DNA of 64,000 bases from Streptosporangiaceae bacterium (GTDB taxonomy: Bacteria > Actinomycetota > Actinomycetes > Streptosporangiales > Streptosporangiaceae). Within the stretch, counting starts at the first letter, position 1. Each line of letters starts with the position of its first letter. Location of the stretch: assembly GCA_019239975.1 (NCBI GenBank), contig JAFAZE010000162.1:1-64000 (forward strand), read 5' to 3'. Under the pieces are notes generated by a model. That model did no database searches. It worked only from the letters and a program-made list of their open reading frames with translations, and was not told where the DNA came from. Below, in pieces: positions 33,465 through 40,914 of the stretch. The position numbers were made by a program, and so were the translations under genes.

Positions 33465-34106
33465 CGCGTGTCGTGCGGGCGGTCGCGGTCGCGGCCTGCC
33501 TACGTGCGCGGCGTGCCTACGTGCGCCCGCGTCCGCATGCAGCCCCGTGCGCCGCGCCCGCCGCATGCCCTTGTGCGCCGTATGCTTTCGCGTGCCCGCC
33601 GTATGCCCCGGCGCGCCTGCCCGTATGCTTTCGCGTGCTGCCGTATGCTCTCGCGCGCCGTTGCGCGCGGCCCTGCCGTCCGGTTGCGCCGCCCCGGCTC
33701 AAGCCCGCGCCTCCTCGCGCCCCTGCCGCGCCCTTGCGCGCCCGCCTATGCCCCGGCGCGCCGTTGCGCGCGGCCCTGCCGTCCGGTTGCGCTGCCCCCG
33801 CCTCAAGCCCGCGCCTCCTCGCGCCCCTGCCGCGCCCTTGCGTGCCCGCCGTATGCTCTCGCGCGCCGTTGCGCGCGTCCCTGTTGCCTGGTTGCGCCGC
33901 CCCGCCTCAAGCCCACGCGCCTCCTCGCGCACATCCACCCCCTACACCTCACCGGCCTCTCGGATTCGGCTGTCTGCGGCCCTTACTTTCCACCATGTTG
34001 TCCGTGCTTCGCGTGTCGTGGAAACGAAGGGTCGCCCACGGCACTGAGGATTCCGTGATCATGGTTGGCGCCCGTTTTGTCGGTGGGTGCCGGCAGACTG
34101 GGGCCC
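33465..34106. repeat. Gene-free low-complexity region with three ~104-bp tandem repeats
   Basis: Units beginning GCGCGCCGTTGCGCGC occur at about 33653, 33756 and 33861 and share a GGTTGCG-(..)-CTCAAGCC-(..)-CCTCCTCGCGC core. Upstream, GTATGCYYTCGCG-type short repeats extend from about 33570. All frames are open but encode only Arg/Pro/Ala-rich text, so I support no gene. Confidence 0.7.
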
Positions 34107-35075
34107 ATGAACGGTAATGTTCCGGGCACCCTGCGTGAGATCGCGGCCCTCCAGCACGGAGTGGTGTCCCGCCAGCAAGCACTGCGGGCCGGGCTGTCGG
34201 CGGATGTCATCAAATCGAAGATACGGAACGAGAGGTGGCAGCACCTTCAGCGCGGCGCCTACGCGCTGTTCACGGGACCGCCGGATCGCGGCGCGCGCCT
34301 GTGGGCGGCGGTTCTCAGCGCGGGCCCCGGCGCCGTGCTCAGCCACCAGACCGCCGCCGAGCTGCAGCAGCTCGACGGGGGCGAGGCTCCCACGATCCAC
34401 GTGACCGTACCCACCGAGCGGCGCGTCCGCGCCGCTCCTGGCCTCGTCGTTTACCGCTCGGCGCGTGTCGCCGGCATGCGGTTCCCGCCCGGCGCCCTGC
34501 CGCAGACCTGGATCGAGGACACGATCCTGGACCTCACGCAGTCCGCGGAGACCTTCGACGATGCGTGCCGCTGGGTGACGCGCGCGTTCGGCAAGGGCCT
34601 GACGAACGAGGGAAAGCTGCGCGCGGCTTTGCGTCAGCGCAGGAAGCTGCGCTGGCGCAGCCGCCTGGACGAGCTCATCACCGCCGCGGCCGGCGGCGCG
34701 CATTCCGTGCTCGAGTTCCGCTACGACCGGGACGTCGAGAGAGCGCACCGCCTGCCCGAGTCCCGGCGTCAGGTGCCCTTCGCCGGGCCAGGCGGCAACA
34801 ACGGGTTCCGGGACCGTTACTACGACAGGTACGGGGTGATTGTCGAGCTCGACGGCAACGAGGCGCACCCAGCCGAGGATCACTGGAAGGACAAGACACG
34901 CGACAACGCCGCCGCCGCGCACGGGAAACAGTCGCTCCGCTACGGCTGGAAGCACGTCAGGCACGAGGCCTGCGACACCGCCGCCGAGATCGCGGCGGTG
35001 CTGCGGCGGCGCGGCTGGGACGGGTGGCCCCGGCCGTGCTCGCGGGCCTGCGCGATCGCCAAGGCGGAACGCTGA
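34107..35075 (+). CDS. AbiEi-like N-terminal domain with C-terminal DUF559 (Vsr-like) domain
   Basis: This 322-residue protein begins with an AbiEi-type winged-helix region (REIAALQHGVVSRQQALRAG then WQHLQRGAYALFTGPP), seen in type IV antitoxin-like proteins. It ends with a DUF559 domain related to very-short-patch endonucleases (ELDGNEAHPAEDHWKDKTRD, Glu/Asp-rich; RYGWKHVR). Such stand-alone proteins are abundant in actinomycetes, and no AbiEii toxin gene is adjacent, so a toxin-antitoxin role is not supported. ATG 34107 is preferred over the upstream GTG at 34065. Function unknown. Confidence 0.65.
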   Translation: MNGNVPGTLREIAALQHGVVSRQQALRAGLSADVIKSKIRNERWQHLQRGAYALFTGPPDRGARLWAAVLSAGPGAVLSHQTAAELQQLDGGEAPTIHVTVPTERRVRAAPGLVVYRSARVAGMRFPPGALPQTWIEDTILDLTQSAETFDDACRWVTRAFGKGLTNEGKLRAALRQRRKLRWRSRLDELITAAAGGAHSVLEFRYDRDVERAHRLPESRRQVPFAGPGGNNGFRDRYYDRYGVIVELDGNEAHPAEDHWKDKTRDNAAAAHGKQSLRYGWKHVRHEACDTAAEIAAVLRRRGWDGWPRPCSRACAIAKAER

Positions 35076-35091
35076 ACGCGCTTGCGCCCGA

Positions 35092-35508
35092 TCAGGACCC
35101 GGACCAGCCGATCCAGCGCTCGACGGTGATCGCGATGACCGGGCCGGCCGGGGCGACGCGGCGATACTGCTCGTACCTCTGCGCGAGCAGCCGCAGCGGG
35201 CGCGCCATCGCGCTTTCGGCGTCCATGATCGCCGCGCGGCCGTCGCACCGAACCCACCAGAGCCTGGCCCAGTCGTCCTCGTAGTGGTCGGCGAGGACGG
35301 CGGCCCGCGGATTCTCCCGGATGTTGTGCAGCCGTCTCAGATCGCGGCTCTTCTTCGGTTTGTGGTCGACAGCCGAATAGATCCGGTCACCATCGACGGC
35401 GAACGTCATCGGCACCAGGTGCGGCCGCCCGGCCGCGTCGGCGGTGCCCAGCCGGACGACCGGCACGCTGGCCAGCCGCTCCCGCGCCTGCTGTTCGGTG
35501 AGCCTCAC
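35092..35508 (-). CDS. PPOX-class F420-dependent oxidoreductase-like protein
   Basis: This 138-residue protein has the split-barrel FMN/F420 fold: RERLASVPVVRLGTADAAGR, HLVPMTFAVDGDRIYSAVD, DLRRLHNIRENPRAAVLADH and a C-terminal RWIGW. This matches the TIGR03668-type PPOX subgroup, whose members probably use deazaflavin F420. GTG 35508 opens at the conserved LTEQQARERL. The longer frame to 35595 would approach the tRNA. Substrate unknown. It converges with the DUF559 gene. Confidence 0.75.
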   Translation of the reverse strand: MRLTEQQARERLASVPVVRLGTADAAGRPHLVPMTFAVDGDRIYSAVDHKPKKSRDLRRLHNIRENPRAAVLADHYEDDWARLWWVRCDGRAAIMDAESAMARPLRLLAQRYEQYRRVAPAGPVIAITVERWIGWSGS

Positions 35509-35595
35509 GTGGCAGATTCTGTTACACCGCCAGCGCATCCGCACGCGCGGACCCGGTAGACTCTCTGAGTCGCCGTCCTCCAGGACACGCGGCAC

Positions 35596-35669
35596 GCCGC
35601 CTTAGCTCAGTCGGCCAGAGCGACGCACTCGTAATGCGTAGGTCATCGGTTCGATTCCGATAGGCGGCT
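35596..35669 (+). tRNA. tRNA-Thr (anticodon CGT)
   Basis: The acceptor GCCGCCT pairs with AGGCGGC, and discriminator T is at 35669. The anticodon stem ACGCA/TGCGT encloses loop CTCGTAA, giving anticodon CGT. D and T arms are standard and CCA is not encoded. Its 3' half is duplicated at 38947-38990, marking it as an integration site. Confidence 0.92.
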
Positions 35670-35671
35670 CG
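35627..35671 (+). repeat. attL-like site: 3' half of tRNA-Thr
   Basis: The 45 bp from the anticodon loop to the base after the tRNA recur at 38947-38990 with a single one-base deletion. The arrangement is typical of integration into a tRNA that is restored by the incoming element. Confidence 0.75.
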
Positions 35672-35720
35672 CAGCTCAGAGGCCTCTTCCGCCGTTGAAT
35701 TCGAGGAGGAAGTGGCCTTT

Positions 35721-35740
35721 TGCTAGCGGATCTGCTAACA
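35721..35740 (+). repeat. Arm-type repeat TGCTAGCGGATCTGCTAACA
   Basis: This is a near copy of TGCTAACGCGGATGCTAACA at 38821-38840. Both contain paired TGCTA(A/G)C half-sites and lie just inside the two att-like ends. They resemble integrase arm-binding sites (inference). Confidence 0.5.
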
Positions 35741-35769
35741 GTCGGGGTGCTATGCGGCCTTCACGGCCG

Positions 35770-35883
35770 ACTCGTCACCATGGACTGGACATCGTCCGCG
35801 CCCTAGCCGACGAATGGGGTATCGACGGAGACCACACCGGCCGCACCATCTGGGCACGATTCGACTGGCACGAGCATTCGTAA
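35770..35883 (+). pseudogene. C-terminal fragment of an RsbW-like ATP-binding protein
   Basis: The frame ending at 35883 reads HHGLDIVRALADEWGIDGDHTGRT and then WARFDWHEH, the conserved G2-box tail of actinomycete HATPase anti-sigma-type proteins. The N-terminal half is missing; only about 37 codons remain just inside the tRNA-Thr junction. Confidence 0.55.
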
Positions 35884-35925
35884 CGGACAGACGTCGCCTT
35901 GGATTGATCACCTTAGGTAAGCGGT

Positions 35926-36126
35926 TCACGACCCGCAGGACGTAGTTGTGAGGATTTCTTTACAGTCATCAAGGGCGGCCCACTCCGCGTGCCGCCGCGC
36001 GTCCTCGGCCCGGCGCGCCGGGCGTGCGGCCTCTCCGGGCCGACCCGCCGCGCCAACCGGTCCGCGCAAGGAGACGAGCAGCACCAGGACGACCACAAGA
36101 ACGCCCACCAGGTCGGGTGCGCCCAT
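35926..36126 (-). CDS. Possible small single-span membrane protein
   Basis: The 66-residue frame starts MGAPDLVGVLVVVLVLLVSL, a convincing transmembrane helix, and continues with an Arg/Ala-rich tail. There is no homologue I recognise. It may be a chance frame in the space before the restriction gene. Confidence 0.25.
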   Translation of the reverse strand: MGAPDLVGVLVVVLVLLVSLRGPVGAAGRPGEAARPARRAEDARRHAEWAALDDCKEILTTTSCGS

Positions 36127-36193
36127 CAGTCGACCCGTGACACACCACCGGGAGCAGACACCAAATGACGGTGCCCACCGCTACTCTAGCCGG

Positions 36194-37216
36194 GTGACAT
36201 CAGGTGACTTTCTCTTCCAATCCATCGACCCGGCGGCACCGGCCGATGAGGCGCCTGTCGCTCCAACTGCGCCTGTCAGCCAGCCCGTTGAGTCGCGTCC
36301 CCGCCCTACACCCCATCAGTCAAAATTGATGGAGCTTCAGTCAAACAATAAGGTGCCGCCAATCGATCACCTTAGAATAGCGGCAGCCATTCAGCGCTAT
36401 AACCAGTGGATCGCAGATATGCGCCTTGCGAATGCCGCAGGCGAGGCAAAGGTGCGTAGACTCGTCCAACTGCTGAACGAGTACAAGAGGTATATTGAAG
36501 TGGATCTCATTTGGGATAGCGACGAGGACTTCTTGTTTCGTCAGCGGGGGCAGCTCAAGATTGACAACTCAATACTGGAAGAATTTTTGCCCTGGCTCGT
36601 AGATGTGGAGATTATTCCAGAACTAGCTCAGGTCGATTGCTTCGCTGGCCCCGCTAGCGCCTTCGCCGCAGTTTACTTCTCCTCAACGCTGGCATCCTTG
36701 GCCCCCAATTCAATTGGGCTAAAGGCCCGAACGAAAGATCAAGACTTTACGCTCAGCCGTCCGGCATATATGAGAGCGTCCTTCGACAAAACGCTATCCT
36801 CCGGGGTCAGCGAACAACAAGATTTCTGGCTCACTTACCTAGCTGCTGAATGCAAGACTAACCTCGACAAGACGATGTTCCAGGAGGCGGCAGCTACCTC
36901 GCATGACCTTAAGATTGCCGTTCCGGCAGCTCGCTATTATCTCATATGTGAATATCTAGACATGACTCCGATCAGTTCCGCAGGTACTGATATCGATGAA
37001 GTTCTGATCCTTCGCGGAAAACGCCTTGCGTCCAACGTTCGCTCGCGATACTCGACGAGCGCTGGCCGGGTTCGTTTGCGCGGTGAATACATAAACTACT
37101 TGGACAGGAACCCGATAAGAGAGGATGTGATTCTCCGGTTCGTTGAACACCTGAGAAGCCTGCTTACCAGAAGGGATCCTTTGGAGAGCGATGTTCTAGA
37201 GCGGGGGTATTTCTGA
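36194..37216 (+). CDS. Type II restriction endonuclease, Bpu10I-like
   Basis: The 340-residue product from GTG 36194 contains LAAECKTNLDKTMFQEAAAT (about residues 221-240), a (D/E)-x-K-type nuclease core of the sort seen in the RE_Bpu10I family, and downstream RYYLICEYLDMTPISSAG and DEVLILRGKR, which I associate with the same family. An in-frame extension to 35948 is Arg/Thr-rich and unlikely to be translated. The gene has noticeably lower GC and different codon choice than its neighbours, indicating transfer. It is followed one base later by a DNA methyltransferase gene, so the pair is probably a restriction-modification system. The family call rests on memory of motifs. Confidence 0.6.
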   Translation: MTSGDFLFQSIDPAAPADEAPVAPTAPVSQPVESRPRPTPHQSKLMELQSNNKVPPIDHLRIAAAIQRYNQWIADMRLANAAGEAKVRRLVQLLNEYKRYIEVDLIWDSDEDFLFRQRGQLKIDNSILEEFLPWLVDVEIIPELAQVDCFAGPASAFAAVYFSSTLASLAPNSIGLKARTKDQDFTLSRPAYMRASFDKTLSSGVSEQQDFWLTYLAAECKTNLDKTMFQEAAATSHDLKIAVPAARYYLICEYLDMTPISSAGTDIDEVLILRGKRLASNVRSRYSTSAGRVRLRGEYINYLDRNPIREDVILRFVEHLRSLLTRRDPLESDVLERGYF

Positions 37217-37217
37217 T

Positions 37218-38483
37218 ATGGGGGATGTGGAGAAGGAAGTTAAGGCCGCACTCAAGCGCCTACGTGAGCGAAACATTGACCGGCAATTTGTATCGCAAGA
37301 GTTGCTTGATGTCACAGCAAGGGAACGTCTCAGCGCGTTTCCCTGGCGTGGGCAGTTCACACCCGGGCTCATAAGTGTCCTGCTCGATACATTTGCCCAA
37401 GCAGGTGCCACCGTGCTAGATCCTTTTGTCGGTAGTGGGACTACCTTGGCAGAAGCGACCCGCCGAAATATGGCCGCGGTTGGAACTGAGGTCAACCCTG
37501 CGGCCCTGGAGCTTGCCCGTATCTTCACGCTCACCGCGCTTGAGCCAGCGGAACGCAAAGATGTACTAGACAGAGTTCGGCAGCAGCTCATGGATTGCAT
37601 CTTGCGAGGAGAAGGCACCCTATTTGGCGCAGCGTCTGGTGACTTGCATGAAGAAGTAGTCGGGATCTACGAGAACGCCTCATCAGATTATGAGGCCAAC
37701 ATCATCGCTGTGGCGATGATGTTGGCTATGGGGGACAGAAGATCACTCGAAGCTGAACTTCTGGATCGCGCGCTCAGCCAAGTTTCAGATGTCGTTACCA
37801 GCCTTCCCTCAGAGGTGGTGCCGTGCTCAGTTCACCTGGCCGACGCGCGTAAGTTGCCAATCCCGGAAAACTCTGTGGACCTTATAATTACATCGCCCCC
37901 ATACGTCAACGTATTTAATTATCATCAGAACTATCGACCAGCAATCGAGAGTCTCGGATGGAACGTCCTGTCGGCGGCAAAGACGGAGATCGGCTCGAAC
38001 AGAAAGCATAGACAAAACAGGTTCCTCACTGTGGTGCAGTACGCCCAAGATATCATGCTCGCCATGCTTGATTTCCGGCGTGTATGTCGTCCGGGCGCGC
38101 ATGCAATCATCGTAATCGGCAGAGAATCCCGAGTAAGGGGAGTCGCATTCGCCAACGGTGAGATTGTGGGTTGCCTCGCCGAATTGATCCTTGGAATTGA
38201 ATTTGTCCGATGGCAGGAGCGGAGCTTTACGAATCGCTTCGGAGAGAAGATCTATGAGGAAGTTCTCACATTCCAGGTAACGTCAAGCGGCGATGACGTG
38301 GATCTAATCCCTCTGGCCACTGAAACGGGGCGTCAGATGCTTATAGAAGGCCGCTCGAAAGCAGAGTCTTCAGAGATAGTTAGTGAAGTAGACGCGGCGA
38401 TCAAAGGTAGCGATCTCGTGCGACCATCAACAGATTTCTTCCCTATCCGGGCCTGCCGCGAGCCGAGAATTGCTGTGCAGTAG
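37218..38483 (+). CDS. DNA methyltransferase of the restriction-modification islet
   Basis: This 421-residue AdoMet-dependent enzyme has motif I LDPFVGSGTTLAEATRRN (about residue 73) and motif IV IITSPPYVNVFNYHQNYRP (about residue 230). An intervening region of about 140 residues (SSDYEANIIAVAMMLAMGD) probably helps target recognition. The order motif I then IV matches the methyltransferase at 1595-2950, and both share the SPPY-x-x-V-x-N-Y context, so they may be distant relatives. Low GC and close coupling to the nuclease gene suggest a mobile module. It probably protects host DNA from that nuclease. Confidence 0.85.
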   Translation: MGDVEKEVKAALKRLRERNIDRQFVSQELLDVTARERLSAFPWRGQFTPGLISVLLDTFAQAGATVLDPFVGSGTTLAEATRRNMAAVGTEVNPAALELARIFTLTALEPAERKDVLDRVRQQLMDCILRGEGTLFGAASGDLHEEVVGIYENASSDYEANIIAVAMMLAMGDRRSLEAELLDRALSQVSDVVTSLPSEVVPCSVHLADARKLPIPENSVDLIITSPPYVNVFNYHQNYRPAIESLGWNVLSAAKTEIGSNRKHRQNRFLTVVQYAQDIMLAMLDFRRVCRPGAHAIIVIGRESRVRGVAFANGEIVGCLAELILGIEFVRWQERSFTNRFGEKIYEEVLTFQVTSSGDDVDLIPLATETGRQMLIEGRSKAESSEIVSEVDAAIKGSDLVRPSTDFFPIRACREPRIAVQ

Positions 38484-38819
38484 GTAGGCAGGGACCGGGA
38501 AGTAGGTAGGTGTTCCTTCTCGGTTTCGATTATCCGCTCATTCCCGCAGCCTCAAGAGCGCCTACGGCATCGCCGCGCGATCGGCTGCGCCGACCCTTGA
38601 CCCTGCGTCCGGTCGCTCGGGATTCGGCGCCTGCGAGAACGGGGAAGACCAGGCGAACTGTCCCGGGAGGTGGCCGAACACGGTTCGCTCCCATGGCCGG
38701 GAGGTCAAGCTACTGCCGCGCCGCTCCGATCCTCGGGCGCTGCGCGCCCTGCGGTCGGTTCGGCTTACCACCGGATTACATTAGCTGCGCTTGGCGAGTG
38801 ACAGGGAATGGGGGGCCGA
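38484..38819. other. Intergenic stretch after the methyltransferase, no gene supported
   Basis: It opens with duplicated GTAGGTAGG words (38481-38507) and returns to high GC. The open frame at 38510 has no recognisable features. Confidence 0.4.
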
Positions 38820-38934
38820 GTGCTAACGCGGATGCTAACAACGGGTCTGGATACCCGTGGACCCGCTTGGACCAGGCGACCTCCAGGAGCGCCGCTGAAC
38901 TGGGGGCCGAAGACCGCCGTGGATACCCGTGGAC
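38820..38934 (+). repeat. Arm-type repeats near the right att-like site
   Basis: TGCTAACGCGGATGCTAACA (38821-38840) mirrors the left islet end. TGGATACCCGTGGAC occurs twice (38848-38862 and 38920-38934). The arrangement resembles the integrase-binding arms of an attP. Confidence 0.5.
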
Positions 38935-38946
38935 TACCCTCGTTTG

Positions 38947-38990
38947 ACTCGTAATGCGTAGGTCATCGGTTCGATCCGATAGGCGGCTCG
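38947..38990 (+). repeat. attR-like copy of the tRNA-Thr 3' half
   Basis: It matches 35627-35671 except for one missing T in the T loop. There is no 5' half, so it is not a tRNA gene. It closes the 3.3-kb restriction-modification islet. Confidence 0.75.
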
Positions 38991-39089
38991 GAAACGTTCC
39001 AGGTCAGAAGCTCATTTCCGGGCGTCGCCATGATCATGGTCCCGGCCCGTGGACCGAGTGACTCGGTCACGAAAAGCCGGATTCACCCT

Positions 39090-39225
39090 CGCAACGCCCC
39101 GGCCCGGCCCGGTTGTCGCCACGATGCCCGCCAGTCACCACCGGCGGCAGCATCTTCTGCCCTGCTCGCAGGCCAGGTGTGCCTTGGTGGTCCAGCCACC
39201 ACGCGAGCGTCCCAGCCATGATCGG
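39090..39225 (-). pseudogene. IS5-family transposase fragment, frameshifted
   Basis: On the minus strand GRSRGGWTTKAHLACEQG and then, in another frame, QKMLPPVVTGGHRGDN reproduce the IS5/IS427 motif GRSRGGLTTKxHL...LxVxVTAGQRxD. The rest of the transposase is absent. Confidence 0.6.
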
Positions 39226-39386
39226 CTGGCTCAGTGCCGTTGCCTCCCTTCTTCTGCTTTCCTGACCTCATTCAGTGCTTCGCTCAGAGCAGCCTTCGCA
39301 GGGAATGTGTCATGCAGCCGCCGCGCGCTGGCGGTCCGCCGGGCCGGCTGCGGCGTGCCCGGGCGGTTGCTCCCAAGTCGGCCCGC

Positions 39387-39415
39387 TTGTGTTTCCTATC
39401 TGGAAACTGTAGAGT
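39387..39415 (+). promoter_or_regulatory. Promoter with palindromic operator for the membrane-protein/HTH operon
   Basis: The -35 is TTGTGT (39387-39392), the spacer is 17 bp and the -10 is TAGAGT (39410-39415). The ATG at 39423 lies about where transcription would begin, so the message is probably leaderless. A perfect palindrome GTTTCC-N5-GGAAAC (39391-39407) fills the spacer and is a likely binding site for the operon's own regulator. Confidence 0.55.
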
Positions 39416-39422
39416 TGCCGAC

Positions 39423-39860
39423 ATGGAAACTAATGGACCGGTCAGCGCGAACGAAGCCTCCGCAGCCCTGGCCGCAGCGAAGCAGACCCGGGCACGCGTG
39501 GCGTGGAGCGGGTATCCGGCGTGGTACTGGCTCGCGACCGGAGCAGGCCTGGGCGCGGCGTGCTACGCGGCGCTGCTGCCCAGCTGGTGGGCTCTGGCGA
39601 TCGCGCCCCTGGCCGGGGCGGCGCTGCTCATCGTGGCCCGTGCGGCCAGCCGGGTCCGCGGAGTCCGTGAACGCTGCCAGCGCGGCGCCATGACATTGCG
39701 GGACCGGGTGATCCTGTCCGGGCCAGCCGCCCTGGTGATGCTTGCGGGCTCGGCCGCGTCGAAGTTCGCCTCATGGCCGCTAGCCGTGCCCGCAGTGCTG
39801 GCGGGCATGGTGTTCGCCGGCACCGGGCTCATCCTGAGCGCCCGGGCCAGCCGTCCGTGA
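39423..39860 (+). CDS. Small four-helix membrane protein, unknown function
   Basis: The 145-residue protein has a short N-terminal tail and about four hydrophobic helices in two pairs (WYWLATGAGLGAACYAALLP; WWALAIAPLAGAALLIVARA; VILSGPAALVMLAGSAASKF; LAVPAVLAGMVFAGTGLILS). No family is recognised. It is co-transcribed and translationally coupled (GTGA overlap) with the HTH regulator behind it, a layout common for regulator/transporter-like pairs. Translation probably starts at the first transcribed bases. Confidence 0.65.
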   Translation: METNGPVSANEASAALAAAKQTRARVAWSGYPAWYWLATGAGLGAACYAALLPSWWALAIAPLAGAALLIVARAASRVRGVRERCQRGAMTLRDRVILSGPAALVMLAGSAASKFASWPLAVPAVLAGMVFAGTGLILSARASRP

Positions 39861-40231
39861 GCACACCGCTGGGCACCGGGCAGGCCACGGCCGGGGATGC
39901 GGACGGGTTCGATCACCTGATACACGCACCGGTCAGGCTGCGGATCTGCGCAGCCCTCGACCCCGTGCGCGAGATCGAATTCGCAGCCCTGCAAGCCCTG
40001 CTCGACATCAGCAAGTCCGCCCTCAGCAAACATGTCTCAGCGCTCGCCGACGCCGGGTACCTCACCCAGCGCCGCGCCGTGCGCGACACCCGGCAGCGAG
40101 TCTGGCTCAGCCTCACCCAGACCGGACGATCCGCCTACCGGGGGCACGTCGCCGCCCTGCACCAGATCGTCGGCAGCGCCCACGCGCACAACCCAGCACA
40201 CGCACCTGTTCGTGACCATCCTGGGCCCTAG
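39857..40231 (+). CDS. Winged-helix transcriptional regulator (MarR/ArsR-like, HTH_27 type)
   Basis: This 124-residue protein contains FDHLIHAPVRLRICAALDPV, then a helix-turn-helix ALLDISKSALSKHVSALADA, and the wing GYLTQRRAVRDTRQRVWLSL. This is the pattern of the transcriptional regulators grouped as PF13601. Ligand unknown. The gene overlaps the preceding membrane-protein stop by 4 bp and probably regulates the shared promoter via the GTTTCC palindrome (inference). Confidence 0.8.
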   Translation: MSTPLGTGQATAGDADGFDHLIHAPVRLRICAALDPVREIEFAALQALLDISKSALSKHVSALADAGYLTQRRAVRDTRQRVWLSLTQTGRSAYRGHVAALHQIVGSAHAHNPAHAPVRDHPGP

Positions 40232-40462
40232 CCCCAAAGGGCGTCCTGCCACCTCCTTGACCCCCAGGACGTCAGCGAGCGCAACGACATCGAGCCTTTA
40301 CCCCACAGCGGCGCGAGGGCACCGGCTGCCGAGGCGATCACCCAGATCTGTGGGCATCGTAGCCAGAAGCCCACGCCGTGCCCGCAGCGCTCGATCCTGT
40401 CCGCGGCAGATGAGTGCGTCAGCCGAGCGTGTGTGCGATGGACTTAAAACTGGCGGCCGTGG

Positions 40463-40771
40463 ATGCTGGCTCTTGTGGAGAGAAGCCCCAGCGGTGACGG
40501 CGGCGATCCCCCCGCCGTTCCGGCTGTGTACCGCGGAACAGAGGGGAGGCCCGGGCCGGTGCTGTTCACTCTGGACGTCGATGGCGAACGGTTCGCCATT
40601 CGCCGGGCCGGAGACGGCGGCACCGCCTACGACTGGCTGAGCGGGCCTAACGAGGGCTACGGATTCGGGTCGAGCGGGACACCGAACCGGCCGGCGGGGG
40701 AACACCGGGAGAGCATCCGCGCCTTCCTCGCCATGATCGATCCCAATACGGGCTACATCGCAGACGGCTGA
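40463..40771 (+). CDS. Conserved-type hypothetical protein, single small domain
   Basis: This 102-residue protein carries FTLDVDGERFAIRRAGDGGT, YDWLSGPNEGYGFGSS and IRAFLAMIDPNTGYIADG. I recall the WLSGPNxGYGF...FLAMIDPxTGYI pattern from small actinomycete proteins of unknown function. No signal peptide or membrane helix is present. It stands alone in an accessory region. Confidence 0.55.
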   Translation: MLALVERSPSGDGGDPPAVPAVYRGTEGRPGPVLFTLDVDGERFAIRRAGDGGTAYDWLSGPNEGYGFGSSGTPNRPAGEHRESIRAFLAMIDPNTGYIADG

Positions 40772-40872
40772 GGGCAGTGTGTAATCCGTCTGAGCCTTCC
40801 CGTCGTTCACAGCGCGGTAATCCCCGGGCCCGTCCAGCGGCGTGTGGCCGCGGCGCACCGCGGTGACGGTCG

Positions 40873-40914
40873 GACGGCAGGGTTCACCGATTAGACGGCA
40901 GGGTTCACCGATTA
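40873..40914. repeat. 21-bp perfect tandem duplication
   Basis: GACGGCAGGGTTCACCGATTA occurs twice head to tail. The second copy overlaps the last codons and stop of the epoxide hydrolase gene. Confidence 0.8.

Noticed and set aside
34107..35075. AbiEi/AbiEii toxin-antitoxin pair
   Set aside because: The neighbouring genes are a tandem-repeat spacer and a PPOX oxidoreductase. No nucleotidyltransferase toxin gene is present.
35948..36193. Upstream extension of the restriction endonuclease frame
   Set aside because: The 82 extra residues are Arg/Ser/Thr-rich and high-GC, unlike the low-GC gene body. GTG 36194 marks the start of protein-like sequence.
38947..38990. Second tRNA-Thr gene
   Set aside because: Only the 3' half is present, with a deletion in the T loop. 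There is no D arm or 5' acceptor strand.
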